This document shows, piece after piece, positions 25,190 to 32,410 of a DNA stretch of 49,048 nt (the stretch's first letter is position 1; each line of letters begins with the position of its first letter). The notes under the pieces are model-generated. The model was not told where the DNA came from and made no database searches. It worked only from the letters and a program-made list of their open reading frames with translations. The position numbers were made by a program, and so were the translations under genes. The stretch spans positions 1 through 49,048 of the forward strand of contig NZ_CATNHF010000005.1 of NCBI RefSeq assembly GCF_950097975.1, written 5' to 3'. Origin of the DNA: Microbacterium sp. T2.11-28 (lineage in GTDB: Bacteria; Actinomycetota; Actinomycetes; Actinomycetales; Microbacteriaceae).

Positions 25190-25552
25190 TCAGTCCTTCT
25201 CGGCCACCTCGACCGACTGGGGGGCCGTGTCCGGCACCTCTTCGCCGCCGTTGTCGATGTGCTCGGCGACGAGGGTCATCCCGCCCGACGAGTTGGCCGA
25301 CTGCGCGAGCTCCTCGAGCCACTCTCGGCTGAGTTCCGGGTTCTCGGGGTCGTCGAAGACGAACCGGAGCGGAATGGACGGATGCAGCCAGATCGTGCTG
25401 CGACCGCGCTCCTCGTCATCGGGATGCGTCCACGACAGGGTGAAGCTCTCGCCTCGCCGGAGCTTGGTGGCGACGACGACCTTGAGGTGCGCGAGCGCAC
25501 GGTCTTCGATGTGGATCGGCGTGGCCGATCCCCCGTAGTAGATAGTGCCCAC
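25190..25552 (-). CDS. DUF7882-like small protein, second copy
   Basis: A 120-residue paralogue of the preceding gene: ALAHLKVVVATKLRRGESF, STIWLHPSIPL and LSREWLEELAQSANSS line up with it. It has a longer acidic C-terminus. The start GTG is six bases behind a TAAAGT -10, so the mRNA is probably leaderless. No ribosome site is seen. Function unknown. Confidence 0.73.
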   Translation of the reverse strand: MGTIYYGGSATPIHIEDRALAHLKVVVATKLRRGESFTLSWTHPDDEERGRSTIWLHPSIPLRFVFDDPENPELSREWLEELAQSANSSGGMTLVAEHIDNGGEEVPDTAPQSVEVAEKD

Positions 25553-25558
25553 GCTCGT

Positions 25559-25585
25559 ACTTTACGCGGTCGGACCGGCTGTCAA
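25559..25585 (-). promoter_or_regulatory. promoter of the second DUF7882-like gene
   Basis: A perfect TTGACA (25585-25580) is followed after 15 bases by TAAAGT (25564-25559), and after six more bases by the GTG start. It is a strong vegetative promoter giving a leaderless transcript. The spacer is shorter than usual. Confidence 0.6.
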
Positions 25586-25670
25586 GGGGCTCGTGACCTT
25601 CCCGGATCGGCGCCTATCGTGACGGGCGCGCTTTCCGCGCCGATCGGGTGCCGATGCGAGAGGACGTGAC

Positions 25671-26153
25671 GTGCGACGAGTCGCTGCCGTGACCGCGGCG
25701 ATGCTGCTGTCCCTGGCCGTCCTCACCGGGTGCGGGGCATCGATCCCCGCCGACCCCGACGGTGCGCTCGACCGCATCGACGGGGGCGTGCTGCGCGTGG
25801 GGGCATCGCCGAGCGACGGCCTCGTCGTCCTGGACGCCCCGTCGGGCGCGGACCCCGTCTCGGGACCGCTGCCCGACCTCATCGCCGGCTTCGCGGCCGG
25901 CCGTGACGCCCGGGTGCGCTGGACGGTCGGCTCGGAGGAGGATCTCGTCGCGGCGCTCGAGTCGGGCGACCTCGACGTCGCGGTCGGCGGCATGACCGAC
26001 GACACGCCGTGGAGCGACCGGGTGTCGGTGACCCGGGGCTACACCGGCATCCCCGGAGCGGCGGGCCGCCCGGTCGTCGTGCTCCTGCCGCTCGGCGAGA
26101 ACGGCCTGCAGTCGGCCCTCGAGGCCTACCTCGACGCGGAGGTCGGCCCATGA
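25671..26153 (+). CDS. lipoprotein resembling a truncated solute-binding protein (SBP_bac_3-like)
   Basis: A 160-residue exported lipoprotein. The signal sequence ends in the lipobox LTGC with C21. The mature part RIDGGVLRVGASPSDGLVV followed by GSEEDLVAALESGDLDVAVGGMTDDTPWSDRVSVT resembles the first lobe and hinge of amino-acid-binding periplasmic proteins, but at about 140 residues it is roughly half the usual size. GAGAGGA lies seven bases before the GTG. The stop overlaps the CDF transporter start (ATGA). Whether it binds a ligand is not known. Confidence 0.68.
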   Translation: MRRVAAVTAAMLLSLAVLTGCGASIPADPDGALDRIDGGVLRVGASPSDGLVVLDAPSGADPVSGPLPDLIAGFAAGRDARVRWTVGSEEDLVAALESGDLDVAVGGMTDDTPWSDRVSVTRGYTGIPGAAGRPVVVLLPLGENGLQSALEAYLDAEVGP

Positions 26154-27133
26154 TCGGGCGGATGACGTCCATGGGACGCACCGACCTGCCGCCCGCCCAG
26201 CAGGCGGCGCTGCGCAGCGCGGTGCGGTGGGAGTGGTTCACGATCGCCTACACCTGCGTGACGATCGCGCTCATCGCCCTCGTCGTGGGCGGGTCGCAGG
26301 CGATGAAGACGGCGTGGATCGAGGACATGCTGTCGCTGATCCCGCAGGTGTCGTTCCTCGTCGCGCTGCTCCTCATCCGTCACCGGCCGACCCGTGGGTT
26401 CCCGTACGGTCTCCACCGCGCCATGGGTGTCGGACACCTCGTCGCCGGGGTGGCGCTCCTGGCGATCGGCGGCAGCCTCGCGGTCGAGTCGGCGATCGGC
26501 CTGCTGCGCGGCGAGCACCCGGCGATCGGCACGGTGAACGTGTTCGGCCAGACGATCTGGCTCGGCTGGTTCATGGTCGCCGTGATGAGCGTCATCGTCA
26601 TCGGCCCCTTCTTCTACGGGCACGCGAAGGCGAAGCTCGCCCCGGTGCTGCACAACAAGGTCCTCTACGCCGACGCCGACATGGCCAAGGCCGACTGGAC
26701 GACGACGGTCGCCTCGATCGTCGGCGTGCTCGGCATCGGCATCGGCTGGTGGTGGCTCGATGGCGCCGCGGCCATCTTCATCTCCGCCGGCATCGTCTGG
26801 GACGGCTGGCGCAACGCGCGCTCGGCGGTGCTCGACCTCATCGACCAGCGGGCGCGCACGCATGACGACGCCGCGCCGCATCCGCTGGCCGACCGGATCG
26901 TGGCGAGCCTGGAGACCCTGCCGTGGGTGGCGCAGGCGTCGGTGCGGATGCGCGACATGGGACAGGTGTTCCACGTCGAGGCCTTCGTCGTGCCGCGCCG
27001 CCGCCGCGTGCGTCTCGCACGCGTGGAGGCCGCCCGATCGCAGATCGCGGAGCTGGACTGGAAGGTCCAGGACGTGATCGTCGTCCCGGTGGCGTCGCTG
27101 CCGGAGGAGACCCGAGGAAAGGAACGAACATGA
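26150..27133 (+). CDS. cation diffusion facilitator (CDF) family transporter
   Basis: A 327-residue membrane protein with about six hydrophobic segments (for example TIAYTCVTIALIALVVGG near 30-50) and a C-terminal soluble tail of about 90 residues (ADRIVASLETLPWVAQASV). The fifth-helix metal site region reads YADADMAKADWTTT. The usual His is replaced, leaving an Asp pair, so metal choice may differ from the zinc group. It is coupled to the lipoprotein upstream (ATGA) and to the SDR downstream (ATGA). A role in exporting divalent metal is the family expectation. Confidence 0.78.
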   Translation: MIGRMTSMGRTDLPPAQQAALRSAVRWEWFTIAYTCVTIALIALVVGGSQAMKTAWIEDMLSLIPQVSFLVALLLIRHRPTRGFPYGLHRAMGVGHLVAGVALLAIGGSLAVESAIGLLRGEHPAIGTVNVFGQTIWLGWFMVAVMSVIVIGPFFYGHAKAKLAPVLHNKVLYADADMAKADWTTTVASIVGVLGIGIGWWWLDGAAAIFISAGIVWDGWRNARSAVLDLIDQRARTHDDAAPHPLADRIVASLETLPWVAQASVRMRDMGQVFHVEAFVVPRRRRVRLARVEAARSQIAELDWKVQDVIVVPVASLPEETRGKERT

Positions 27134-28002
27134 CCGATCCGCGCACCGCCCACCACGACGGAGGGTTCCCCGACCAGGAGCAGGAGCAGCCCGGACTCAC
27201 CGGCCGCACCGAGCCCCGCCCCGACCACGGCGAGGACAGCTACCGCGGCAGCGGACGCCTCGAAGGCAAGCGCGCGCTCATCACCGGCGGCGACTCCGGC
27301 ATCGGCCGTGCCGTCGCGCTCGCGTTCGCGCGGGAGGGCGCGGAGGTCGCGATCGCGCATCTGGCCGAGGAGCAGGAGGACGCCGACGCGACCGTCGCGC
27401 TCGTGCGCGCCGAGGGGCGCCGCGGCGTCTCGTTCGCGGGCGACGTGCGCGACGAGGCCTTCGCGACCGCGATCGTCGTCGACGCGGCGCGCGAGCTGGG
27501 CGGGCTCGACGTCGTGGTGCTGAACGCGGCCTATCAGAAGGACCGCGACGGGATCGGCTCGCTGGAGACGGCCGAGTTCGACCGCGTGTTCCAGACGAAC
27601 CTCTACGGCATGCTCTACTCCGCCCGCGCGGCGGTGCCGCTGCTGCAGCCGGGCGCCTCGATCATCGTCACGTCGTCGATCCAGGCGTTCAACCCCTCGC
27701 CGGGGATCATCGACTACGCGATGACGAAGGCGGCGCAGGTCGCCTTCGTCAAGGCCGCCGCCGAGGAGCTCGGGCCCGAGGGCATCCGGGTGAACGCGGT
27801 CGCGCCCGGCCCGATCTGGACGCCGCTCATCCCGGCGACCGGGTGGGACGCGGAGCGACTCGCCACGTTCGGCCAGGACACGCCGCTCGGCCGTGCCGGG
27901 CAGCCCGCCGAGCTGGCCGGCGCGTACGTGTTCCTGGCGTCGGACGAGGCCTCGTTCGTCTCGGGCGCCGTGCTGCCGGTGACCGGCGGCAAGGGCCTCT
28001 GA
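27130..28002 (+). CDS. short-chain dehydrogenase/reductase (YghA/GSP39-like)
   Basis: A 290-residue SDR. An acidic N-terminal extension of about 45 residues precedes TGGDSGIGR at 52-60. The catalytic S183, Y196 and K200 (SSIQAFNPSPGIIDYAMTK) are present. The N-terminal extension with HHDGGFPDQEQEQPG is the hallmark of the YghA/general stress protein 39 group. The ATG overlaps the CDF stop. A specific substrate is not identifiable. Confidence 0.84.
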   Translation: MTDPRTAHHDGGFPDQEQEQPGLTGRTEPRPDHGEDSYRGSGRLEGKRALITGGDSGIGRAVALAFAREGAEVAIAHLAEEQEDADATVALVRAEGRRGVSFAGDVRDEAFATAIVVDAARELGGLDVVVLNAAYQKDRDGIGSLETAEFDRVFQTNLYGMLYSARAAVPLLQPGASIIVTSSIQAFNPSPGIIDYAMTKAAQVAFVKAAAEELGPEGIRVNAVAPGPIWTPLIPATGWDAERLATFGQDTPLGRAGQPAELAGAYVFLASDEASFVSGAVLPVTGGKGL

Positions 28003-28027
28003 GCCGACCCGGGCGGAGCGTCGCGCG

Positions 28028-28729
28028 TCAGGCGGCGACGAATCGCCCGGGGTGGGGGCCGTGGAGCTCGCCGTGCAGCCGTTCCATGCGGGCGTCGAGC
28101 TCCGCGGCGGTGAGCGCCGCATCGCGCAGCTCCGCGAGGAGGCCGTCGGGCACCGCACCGTCGTACTTGTAGTAGATCTTGTGCTCCAGGCTCGCCCAGA
28201 AGTCCATCGCGATGGTGCGGAACTGCACCTCGACGACGGCGTCGATGCGCCCGCTGGAGAGGAAGACGGGCACCTCCACGATCGCGTGCAGGCTCTGGTA
28301 GCCGTTCTCCTTGGGGCGGGCGATGTAGTCCTTCACCTCGCGCAGCGTGATGTCGTCCTGTGCGGTCAGGAGGTCGAACAGCCGGTAGGCGTCCTTCGCG
28401 AAGCTGGTGGTCACCCGGACGCCGGCGATGTCGGTGATGTGGTCGCGGATGGCGTCGAACGTCGGCTCCACGCCTTTGCGCACGACCTTATCGATGAGGC
28501 TGTCGGCGCTCTTCACGCGGCTCGAGACGTGCTCGATGGGGTTGTACTCATGGGTCAGCAGGAACTCGTCACGGAGGATGCCGATCTTGGTCTCGACCTC
28601 GCGGAGGCCGAACTGGTAGCCGAGGAGGAAGCGCTGGAACTCGTCGCGCATCGCACGCAGCTCATGGGGGGAGAAGGTCGCCACCCCGTCGTCGGTCGTG
28701 ACGGACAGGTGCTGCGGCGACGCTTCCAT
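28028..28729 (-). CDS. small alarmone synthetase (RelA/SpoT synthetase domain protein)
   Basis: A 233-residue single-domain protein with no hydrolase, TGS or ACT domain. HVSSRVKSADSLIDKV (about 66-81), DIAGVRVTTSF (about 101), IARPKENGYQSLH (about 135) and EVQFRTIAMDFWASLEH (about 165) are the GTP/ATP-binding and catalytic motifs of RelQ/RelP type enzymes, which make (p)ppGpp-like alarmones. TACGGT lies six bases before the ATG, indicating a leaderless mRNA. It is monocistronic and converges with the SDR gene. Confidence 0.85.
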   Translation of the reverse strand: MEASPQHLSVTTDDGVATFSPHELRAMRDEFQRFLLGYQFGLREVETKIGILRDEFLLTHEYNPIEHVSSRVKSADSLIDKVVRKGVEPTFDAIRDHITDIAGVRVTTSFAKDAYRLFDLLTAQDDITLREVKDYIARPKENGYQSLHAIVEVPVFLSSGRIDAVVEVQFRTIAMDFWASLEHKIYYKYDGAVPDGLLAELRDAALTAAELDARMERLHGELHGPHPGRFVAA

Positions 28730-28735
28730 GGTCCG

Positions 28736-28741
28736 ACCGTA
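28736..28741 (-). promoter_or_regulatory. leaderless -10 element of the alarmone synthetase
   Basis: TACGGT, with six bases to the ATG. No clear -35 is visible. Confidence 0.5.
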
Positions 28742-28781
28742 TCGATCGACGTTCAGCGGACGCTGTGAGTCGGGGGCGTAC

Positions 28782-29348
28782 TCAGGCGTCGATGCGCGAG
28801 TGCTCGCCGAGTCGGTGCCAGGTGCGGTTGTGGTAGACCAGCGCGTCGCCCGGCTCTCCCGGTGCGACATCGCGGACGACCTGCGACTGCAGCGCGTGCG
28901 CGGCGATGACGGTGGAGCCGCCGGCGTCCATCCGCCCGATCACGGCGCAGCGCACCCAGGCGCGGACGTCGTGGTACACCGGTTCGCCGGTGACCAGACG
29001 TGACCAGCGGTCGGTGTCGGCGAAGCGGTCGACCCCGCTCGTGGCGCCGAGGCGCGCGAGCTCCAGGTCGTGCGCGTCGAGCAGGTGCACGACGATCGTC
29101 TCGGCCCGCGAGAGCACGTCGGAGGAGGACGACAGCGACGAGATCGAGAAGATCAGGAGCGGCGGGTCGGCGCTCACCGACGACACCGATGTCGCCGTCA
29201 GGGCGACCGGGCCGTCGCCGGCGTCGGCGGTGATCACCGCGACGCCCCCGGGGTGGCCGCGGAACAGCGCCTTGAACTCGTCGGCCGACAGCGAGGACGA
29301 GAACTGGTGCTCCGGCGCGTCGATGCGGGCGGCGGGCGAGGTGGTCAT
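28782..29348 (-). CDS. flavin reductase domain protein
   Basis: A 188-residue flavin reductase-like protein (FMN-binding split barrel). FRGHPGGVAVITAD near 29-42 and LTATSVSSVSADPPLLIFSIS near 50-70 are the conserved flavin-binding start. VRCAVIGRMDAGGSTVIAAHAL near 135-155 completes the domain. Such enzymes supply reduced flavin to a monooxygenase, but none is encoded adjacent. The ATG is six bases behind TAGCGT. A GGGGT/ACCCC repeat surrounds the upstream region at 29361-29377. Confidence 0.82.
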   Translation of the reverse strand: MTTSPAARIDAPEHQFSSSLSADEFKALFRGHPGGVAVITADAGDGPVALTATSVSSVSADPPLLIFSISSLSSSSDVLSRAETIVVHLLDAHDLELARLGATSGVDRFADTDRWSRLVTGEPVYHDVRAWVRCAVIGRMDAGGSTVIAAHALQSQVVRDVAPGEPGDALVYHNRTWHRLGEHSRIDA

Positions 29349-29354
29349 CCTTCG

Positions 29355-29360
29355 ACGCTA
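29355..29360 (-). promoter_or_regulatory. leaderless -10 element of the flavin reductase gene
   Basis: TAGCGT ends six bases before the ATG. Confidence 0.5.
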
Positions 29361-29499
29361 ACCCCGATCCGAGGGGTCGGGGGCGGTGTGTGTGCGTCTG
29401 TGACCCCGTGTGAACGAATGTGACGCGCGGGCGCCGGGGCGTGTCGCCGTGTTGCGGGGCCGCGCGACGGGCGGCGTGCTCCTCGGCGACCATGAGGGC

Positions 29500-30354
29500 A
29501 TGTCCCGCCTCGTCGACGCCGATCGGCTCTCCGCCGAACTGGAGGGCGCGTCCCCGCCGCGCCTGCTCGACGTGCGATGGCGCCTGAACGAGCCCGAGGG
29601 GCGGCCCGCCTACGTGGGCGGTCACCTTCCCGGTGCGGTCTACGTCGACCTGGAGCGGGAGCTCGCCCGTCCCGGACGTCCCGAGGAGGGCCGCTTCCCG
29701 CTGCCGGATCCGGCCGATCTCGAGGCCGCCGCGCGCCGGTGGGGGCTGTGGCGCGGTGACCGCGTCGTGGTCTACGACGACAACGACGGCGTGGCTGCGG
29801 CGCGGGCGTGGTGGCTGCTGCGGGGGCACGGCATCGACGTGCGGGTGCTCGACGGCGGCTTCCGCGGCTGGCTCCACGCGGGGTATCCGCTCGCGCGAGG
29901 CGATCACGCGCCGCCCGCGGGCGACGTCGTGCTGGCGGGGCCGGGACCCGCTGTCGCGACCATCCAGGACGCCGCGCTCGCACCGCGCACCGGCGTGCTC
30001 GTCGACGTGCGGGCCCCGCAGCACTACCGCGGACAGGTCGGCGGGCTCGATCCTGGCGCCGGGCACATCCCGGGCGCGATCAACATCCCCACCGTCACGC
30101 ACATCGCCCCCGACGGCCGACTCCACGAGCCGGCCCGGATCCGGGCGGCGCTCGCCGCGCGGGGGGTCACCGCGGAGACGGCGGTCGTCCTGTACTGCAA
30201 CAACGGCATCGCGTCGGCGCATTCGGCGCTCGCCTTCGCCGTCGCAGGCATCGGCGTCCGTGTGTATCCGGGCTCTTGGAGTCAGTGGAGCCGCTCGCCC
30301 GGTCGCCCGATCGCGACCGGCGCCACCCCGGCCGAAGCGATCTCCGCCGTCTGA
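29500..30354 (+). CDS. sulfurtransferase, two rhodanese domains
   Basis: A 284-residue two-domain rhodanese. LLDVRWRLNEPEGRPAYVGGHLPGA starts domain one (inactive, about 20-130). LVDVRAPQHYRGQ and GHIPGAIN belong to domain two. The active-site loop is C233 in VVLYCNNGIASAHSA. It differs from the usual CGSGVTA loop of thiosulfate sulfurtransferases. The start is uncertain, since a GTG at 29410 is also open, but the ATG at 29500 gives the family length. It is a paralogue of the gene at 41765. Confidence 0.75.
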   Translation: MSRLVDADRLSAELEGASPPRLLDVRWRLNEPEGRPAYVGGHLPGAVYVDLERELARPGRPEEGRFPLPDPADLEAAARRWGLWRGDRVVVYDDNDGVAAARAWWLLRGHGIDVRVLDGGFRGWLHAGYPLARGDHAPPAGDVVLAGPGPAVATIQDAALAPRTGVLVDVRAPQHYRGQVGGLDPGAGHIPGAINIPTVTHIAPDGRLHEPARIRAALAARGVTAETAVVLYCNNGIASAHSALAFAVAGIGVRVYPGSWSQWSRSPGRPIATGATPAEAISAV

Positions 30355-30410
30355 CCCGTCCTCCCGCCTGCGGTGCGCCCCGCCCGCGCTGACGGCCGCC
30401 GGACGGTCAG
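30351..30410. terminator. bidirectional hairpin between convergent genes
   Basis: CTGACCCGTCC at 30351-30361 pairs with GGACGGTCAG at 30401-30410, with one bulged C. The stop codons of both convergent genes lie inside the arms. There is no T run, so efficiency is doubtful. Confidence 0.4.
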
Positions 30411-31765
30411 AAGGGCGCGCCCGAAGGGCCATCTCGATCGATCGGTATGCCGATGGGGGCGTCGTCCGTGATGAAGGTGAGAGTGCGCGCCGGCCGGTCG
30501 GGATAGTGCCTGCCGGTCGGGCTGGTCCAGTGCAGCACTCCGTCGGGCGTCTGTCTCACCCGCCAGGCGGAGTGGTGTTTGAGGGTGTGGTGGCGGCGGC
30601 AGAGGTGGGCGAGGTTGCCGAGTTCGGTGGGTCCGTCGTGTTCTCGCGCTCTGGTGTGGTCGATGTCGCACCTTCGCACCGGGATCCGGCACCCCGGGAA
30701 CCGGCAGTGCTCGTCCCGCACTCTCAGCGCCCGCTTCAACTGGTCGCTCGGCCGGTACCGGTCCACCGCGAGCACCGTCCCGGTGACGGGGTGGGTGAGC
30801 ACCCGGTCCCACCCCGACGTGGTGCCCGCCAGCCTTAGCGCCGTCGCGGTGTCGATCGGCGCGCGGCCGGTCAGCTCCGTCGGCGCGTCACCGGCGCCGA
30901 CGGCCGTGAGGACGGGCACGGTGACCTGCACGTGCGCGACGATCGCCTCCCCCTCCGGGATCGACCCGTTCGAGACCTCGGGCGTCGCGTGCCCGGTCAG
31001 CAGCAGGTCGGCGAACACGTCGGCACGGATCTCATCGATCCGCCGGAGGTCGGAAGCGGGCTCATCGAGCAGTGTCGTCCCGACGGTCGCGGCACCCGCC
31101 TCTCCACTTCCTGCACCACCGCGCGCGTCGATGACCCGCCGGGCGTACCGGTCGAGACGGTCGCGGATCCCGTGCGCCAGATGCGCCGGCAGCGTCGCGA
31201 TGAGTTCCGCCATGCCGTCGTCGAGGTCGCGCACCCACACGCCCCGGCCCTTCGCGGCCACGGCGTGCCGCTCGGCCAGCGGCACCGGATGCAGTCGCGC
31301 CGCGAGGACTCGCACCGCAGGCCGTAGCCGTCCCGGCGTTTCCCGCCGGGCCACCTGCAGCGCGGCCTCCTCGAACGCGGCGCGGGCGTCGTGGTCGTCG
31401 ATCGGCAGTCCCGCCTCGACGATCACCCGCACATGCGCCCCCGAGACCTCACCCGCCGCCAAAGCGGCCCACGTCGCGGGGAACCGCTCCGTCAGCACCA
31501 CCGCGTCGGACAGCTGGCGCTGCACCGTCCGATCCGACACCCGCAGCGCGACGCCGAGCTGCGCCGCCATCGACCGCAGCGGCACATCCCGCACCCCCGA
31601 CGGTCCCGGCGCATCGTCCTGCGCCCGCACCACTTCCACCGCTCGAGCCAGCACCGCGGCCTCGCGGGCCTGCAGCGCCGCCATCCCGCGCCGGATCTCG
31701 ACGAGCTCCTCGACCACCGCCTCCACGCCGAACGTCGCCGGGCGGAGCGCAGCGGTGTTCGTCAT
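30407..31765 (-). CDS. DUF222 / HNH endonuclease domain protein (13E12 type)
   Basis: A 452-residue protein. The DUF222 region spans about 15-330. A C-terminal HNH motif follows: C and C in EHCRFPGCRIPV, RRCDIDHTRA, LGNLAHLCRRHHTLKH. Such proteins are common, often multicopy, in actinobacterial genomes and resemble the mycobacterial 13E12 repeat proteins. The in vivo substrate is unknown. The ATG at 31765 was chosen because a purine-rich AAGGA/GGGGG stretch precedes it. A longer start would run through the region containing the DnaA-box-like sequence. Confidence 0.82.
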   Translation of the reverse strand: MTNTAALRPATFGVEAVVEELVEIRRGMAALQAREAAVLARAVEVVRAQDDAPGPSGVRDVPLRSMAAQLGVALRVSDRTVQRQLSDAVVLTERFPATWAALAAGEVSGAHVRVIVEAGLPIDDHDARAAFEEAALQVARRETPGRLRPAVRVLAARLHPVPLAERHAVAAKGRGVWVRDLDDGMAELIATLPAHLAHGIRDRLDRYARRVIDARGGAGSGEAGAATVGTTLLDEPASDLRRIDEIRADVFADLLLTGHATPEVSNGSIPEGEAIVAHVQVTVPVLTAVGAGDAPTELTGRAPIDTATALRLAGTTSGWDRVLTHPVTGTVLAVDRYRPSDQLKRALRVRDEHCRFPGCRIPVRRCDIDHTRAREHDGPTELGNLAHLCRRHHTLKHHSAWRVRQTPDGVLHWTSPTGRHYPDRPARTLTFITDDAPIGIPIDRDGPSGAPF

Positions 31766-31828
31766 GCCCCCATCCTTCCCGGAGGCACCGACACCGACTC
31801 CGACAAAGCCCCGGTCAGGACCGCTTCC

Positions 31829-31837
31829 TGTGGATAA
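31829..31837 (-). promoter_or_regulatory. DnaA-box-like sequence
   Basis: TTATCCACA on the minus strand matches the DnaA box consensus perfectly. It lies 64 bases upstream of the HNH gene start. No cluster of boxes or AT-rich stretch is nearby, so it is not an origin. Confidence 0.4.
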
Positions 31838-31900
31838 CCCCGCCGGCAAACCACATGGGGAGGAAACGCCACGGCCCAGCCGCCCCGGCCGGACGAGCGG

Positions 31901-32401
31901 CTACAGGAAGGGGCGGAGGCGCGGCCACTCGGCATCCGCCCAGGCCGCGACGATCTCGTCGCGCTGATCGACCTGCGACGCCGGGAACGCGATCCCGCGG
32001 GTGGGCACCGATGCGCCGAGCTCGACCAGGAGGGGCCGCAGCGACACCTCCACGGCCAGGGCGTGGGCGGGGGAGCCGATCGTCAGGATCGGCACCGCGG
32101 CGACCGCGTGCAGGGCGCCCGCGTCGAAACGGTCGAGGAACGCCTTCAGCAGCCCCGTGTAGGTGGCCTTGTAGGTGGGGCTGGCGACGATGACCACGTC
32201 GGCGGCGAGCACCCGATCCCGCGCGGCGTCGACGACGGCGCTCGGGTACCGGAAGAGCTCGTCGGCGATGTCGGCGAGCTCCACGGTGTCCGCGACCCCC
32301 GCTCCCGAGCGCTCCGCGAGGGCCGCGGCGACCGACTCGGCGATGCGGCGCGTGCGGGATCCGGGCTGCGGGTTGCCCACGAGTGCGACGACGGAGGCCA
32401 T
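31901..32401 (-). CDS. NADPH-dependent FMN reductase (SsuE/MsuE-like)
   Basis: A 166-residue flavodoxin-fold reductase. VVALVGNPQPGSRTRRIAES at the N-terminus binds the FMN phosphate, and SPTYKATYTGLLKAFLDRF near 74-92 is the conserved SsuE-like segment. It lies nine bases downstream of the metY-type gene in the same direction, so it probably belongs to a sulfur operon with DUF4395. The usual partner sulfonate monooxygenase is not in the window. Confidence 0.82.
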   Translation of the reverse strand: MASVVALVGNPQPGSRTRRIAESVAAALAERSGAGVADTVELADIADELFRYPSAVVDAARDRVLAADVVIVASPTYKATYTGLLKAFLDRFDAGALHAVAAVPILTIGSPAHALAVEVSLRPLLVELGASVPTRGIAFPASQVDQRDEIVAAWADAEWPRLRPFL

Positions 32402-32410
32402 CGGGTGCTC

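Noticed and set aside
24865..25552. ATP-dependent DNA ligase label for the two small proteins
   Set aside because: No KxDG or other nucleotidyltransferase motif is present and the proteins are about 110 residues. The label appears to be a historical mis-annotation.
26126..28158. Large antisense frames across the CDF and SDR genes
   Set aside because: They lack motifs and follow the codon pattern of the plus-strand genes, which carry clear membrane and Rossmann features.
31829..31837. Replication origin
   Set aside because: Only one DnaA box, no AT-rich stretch and no dnaA or dnaN gene nearby.
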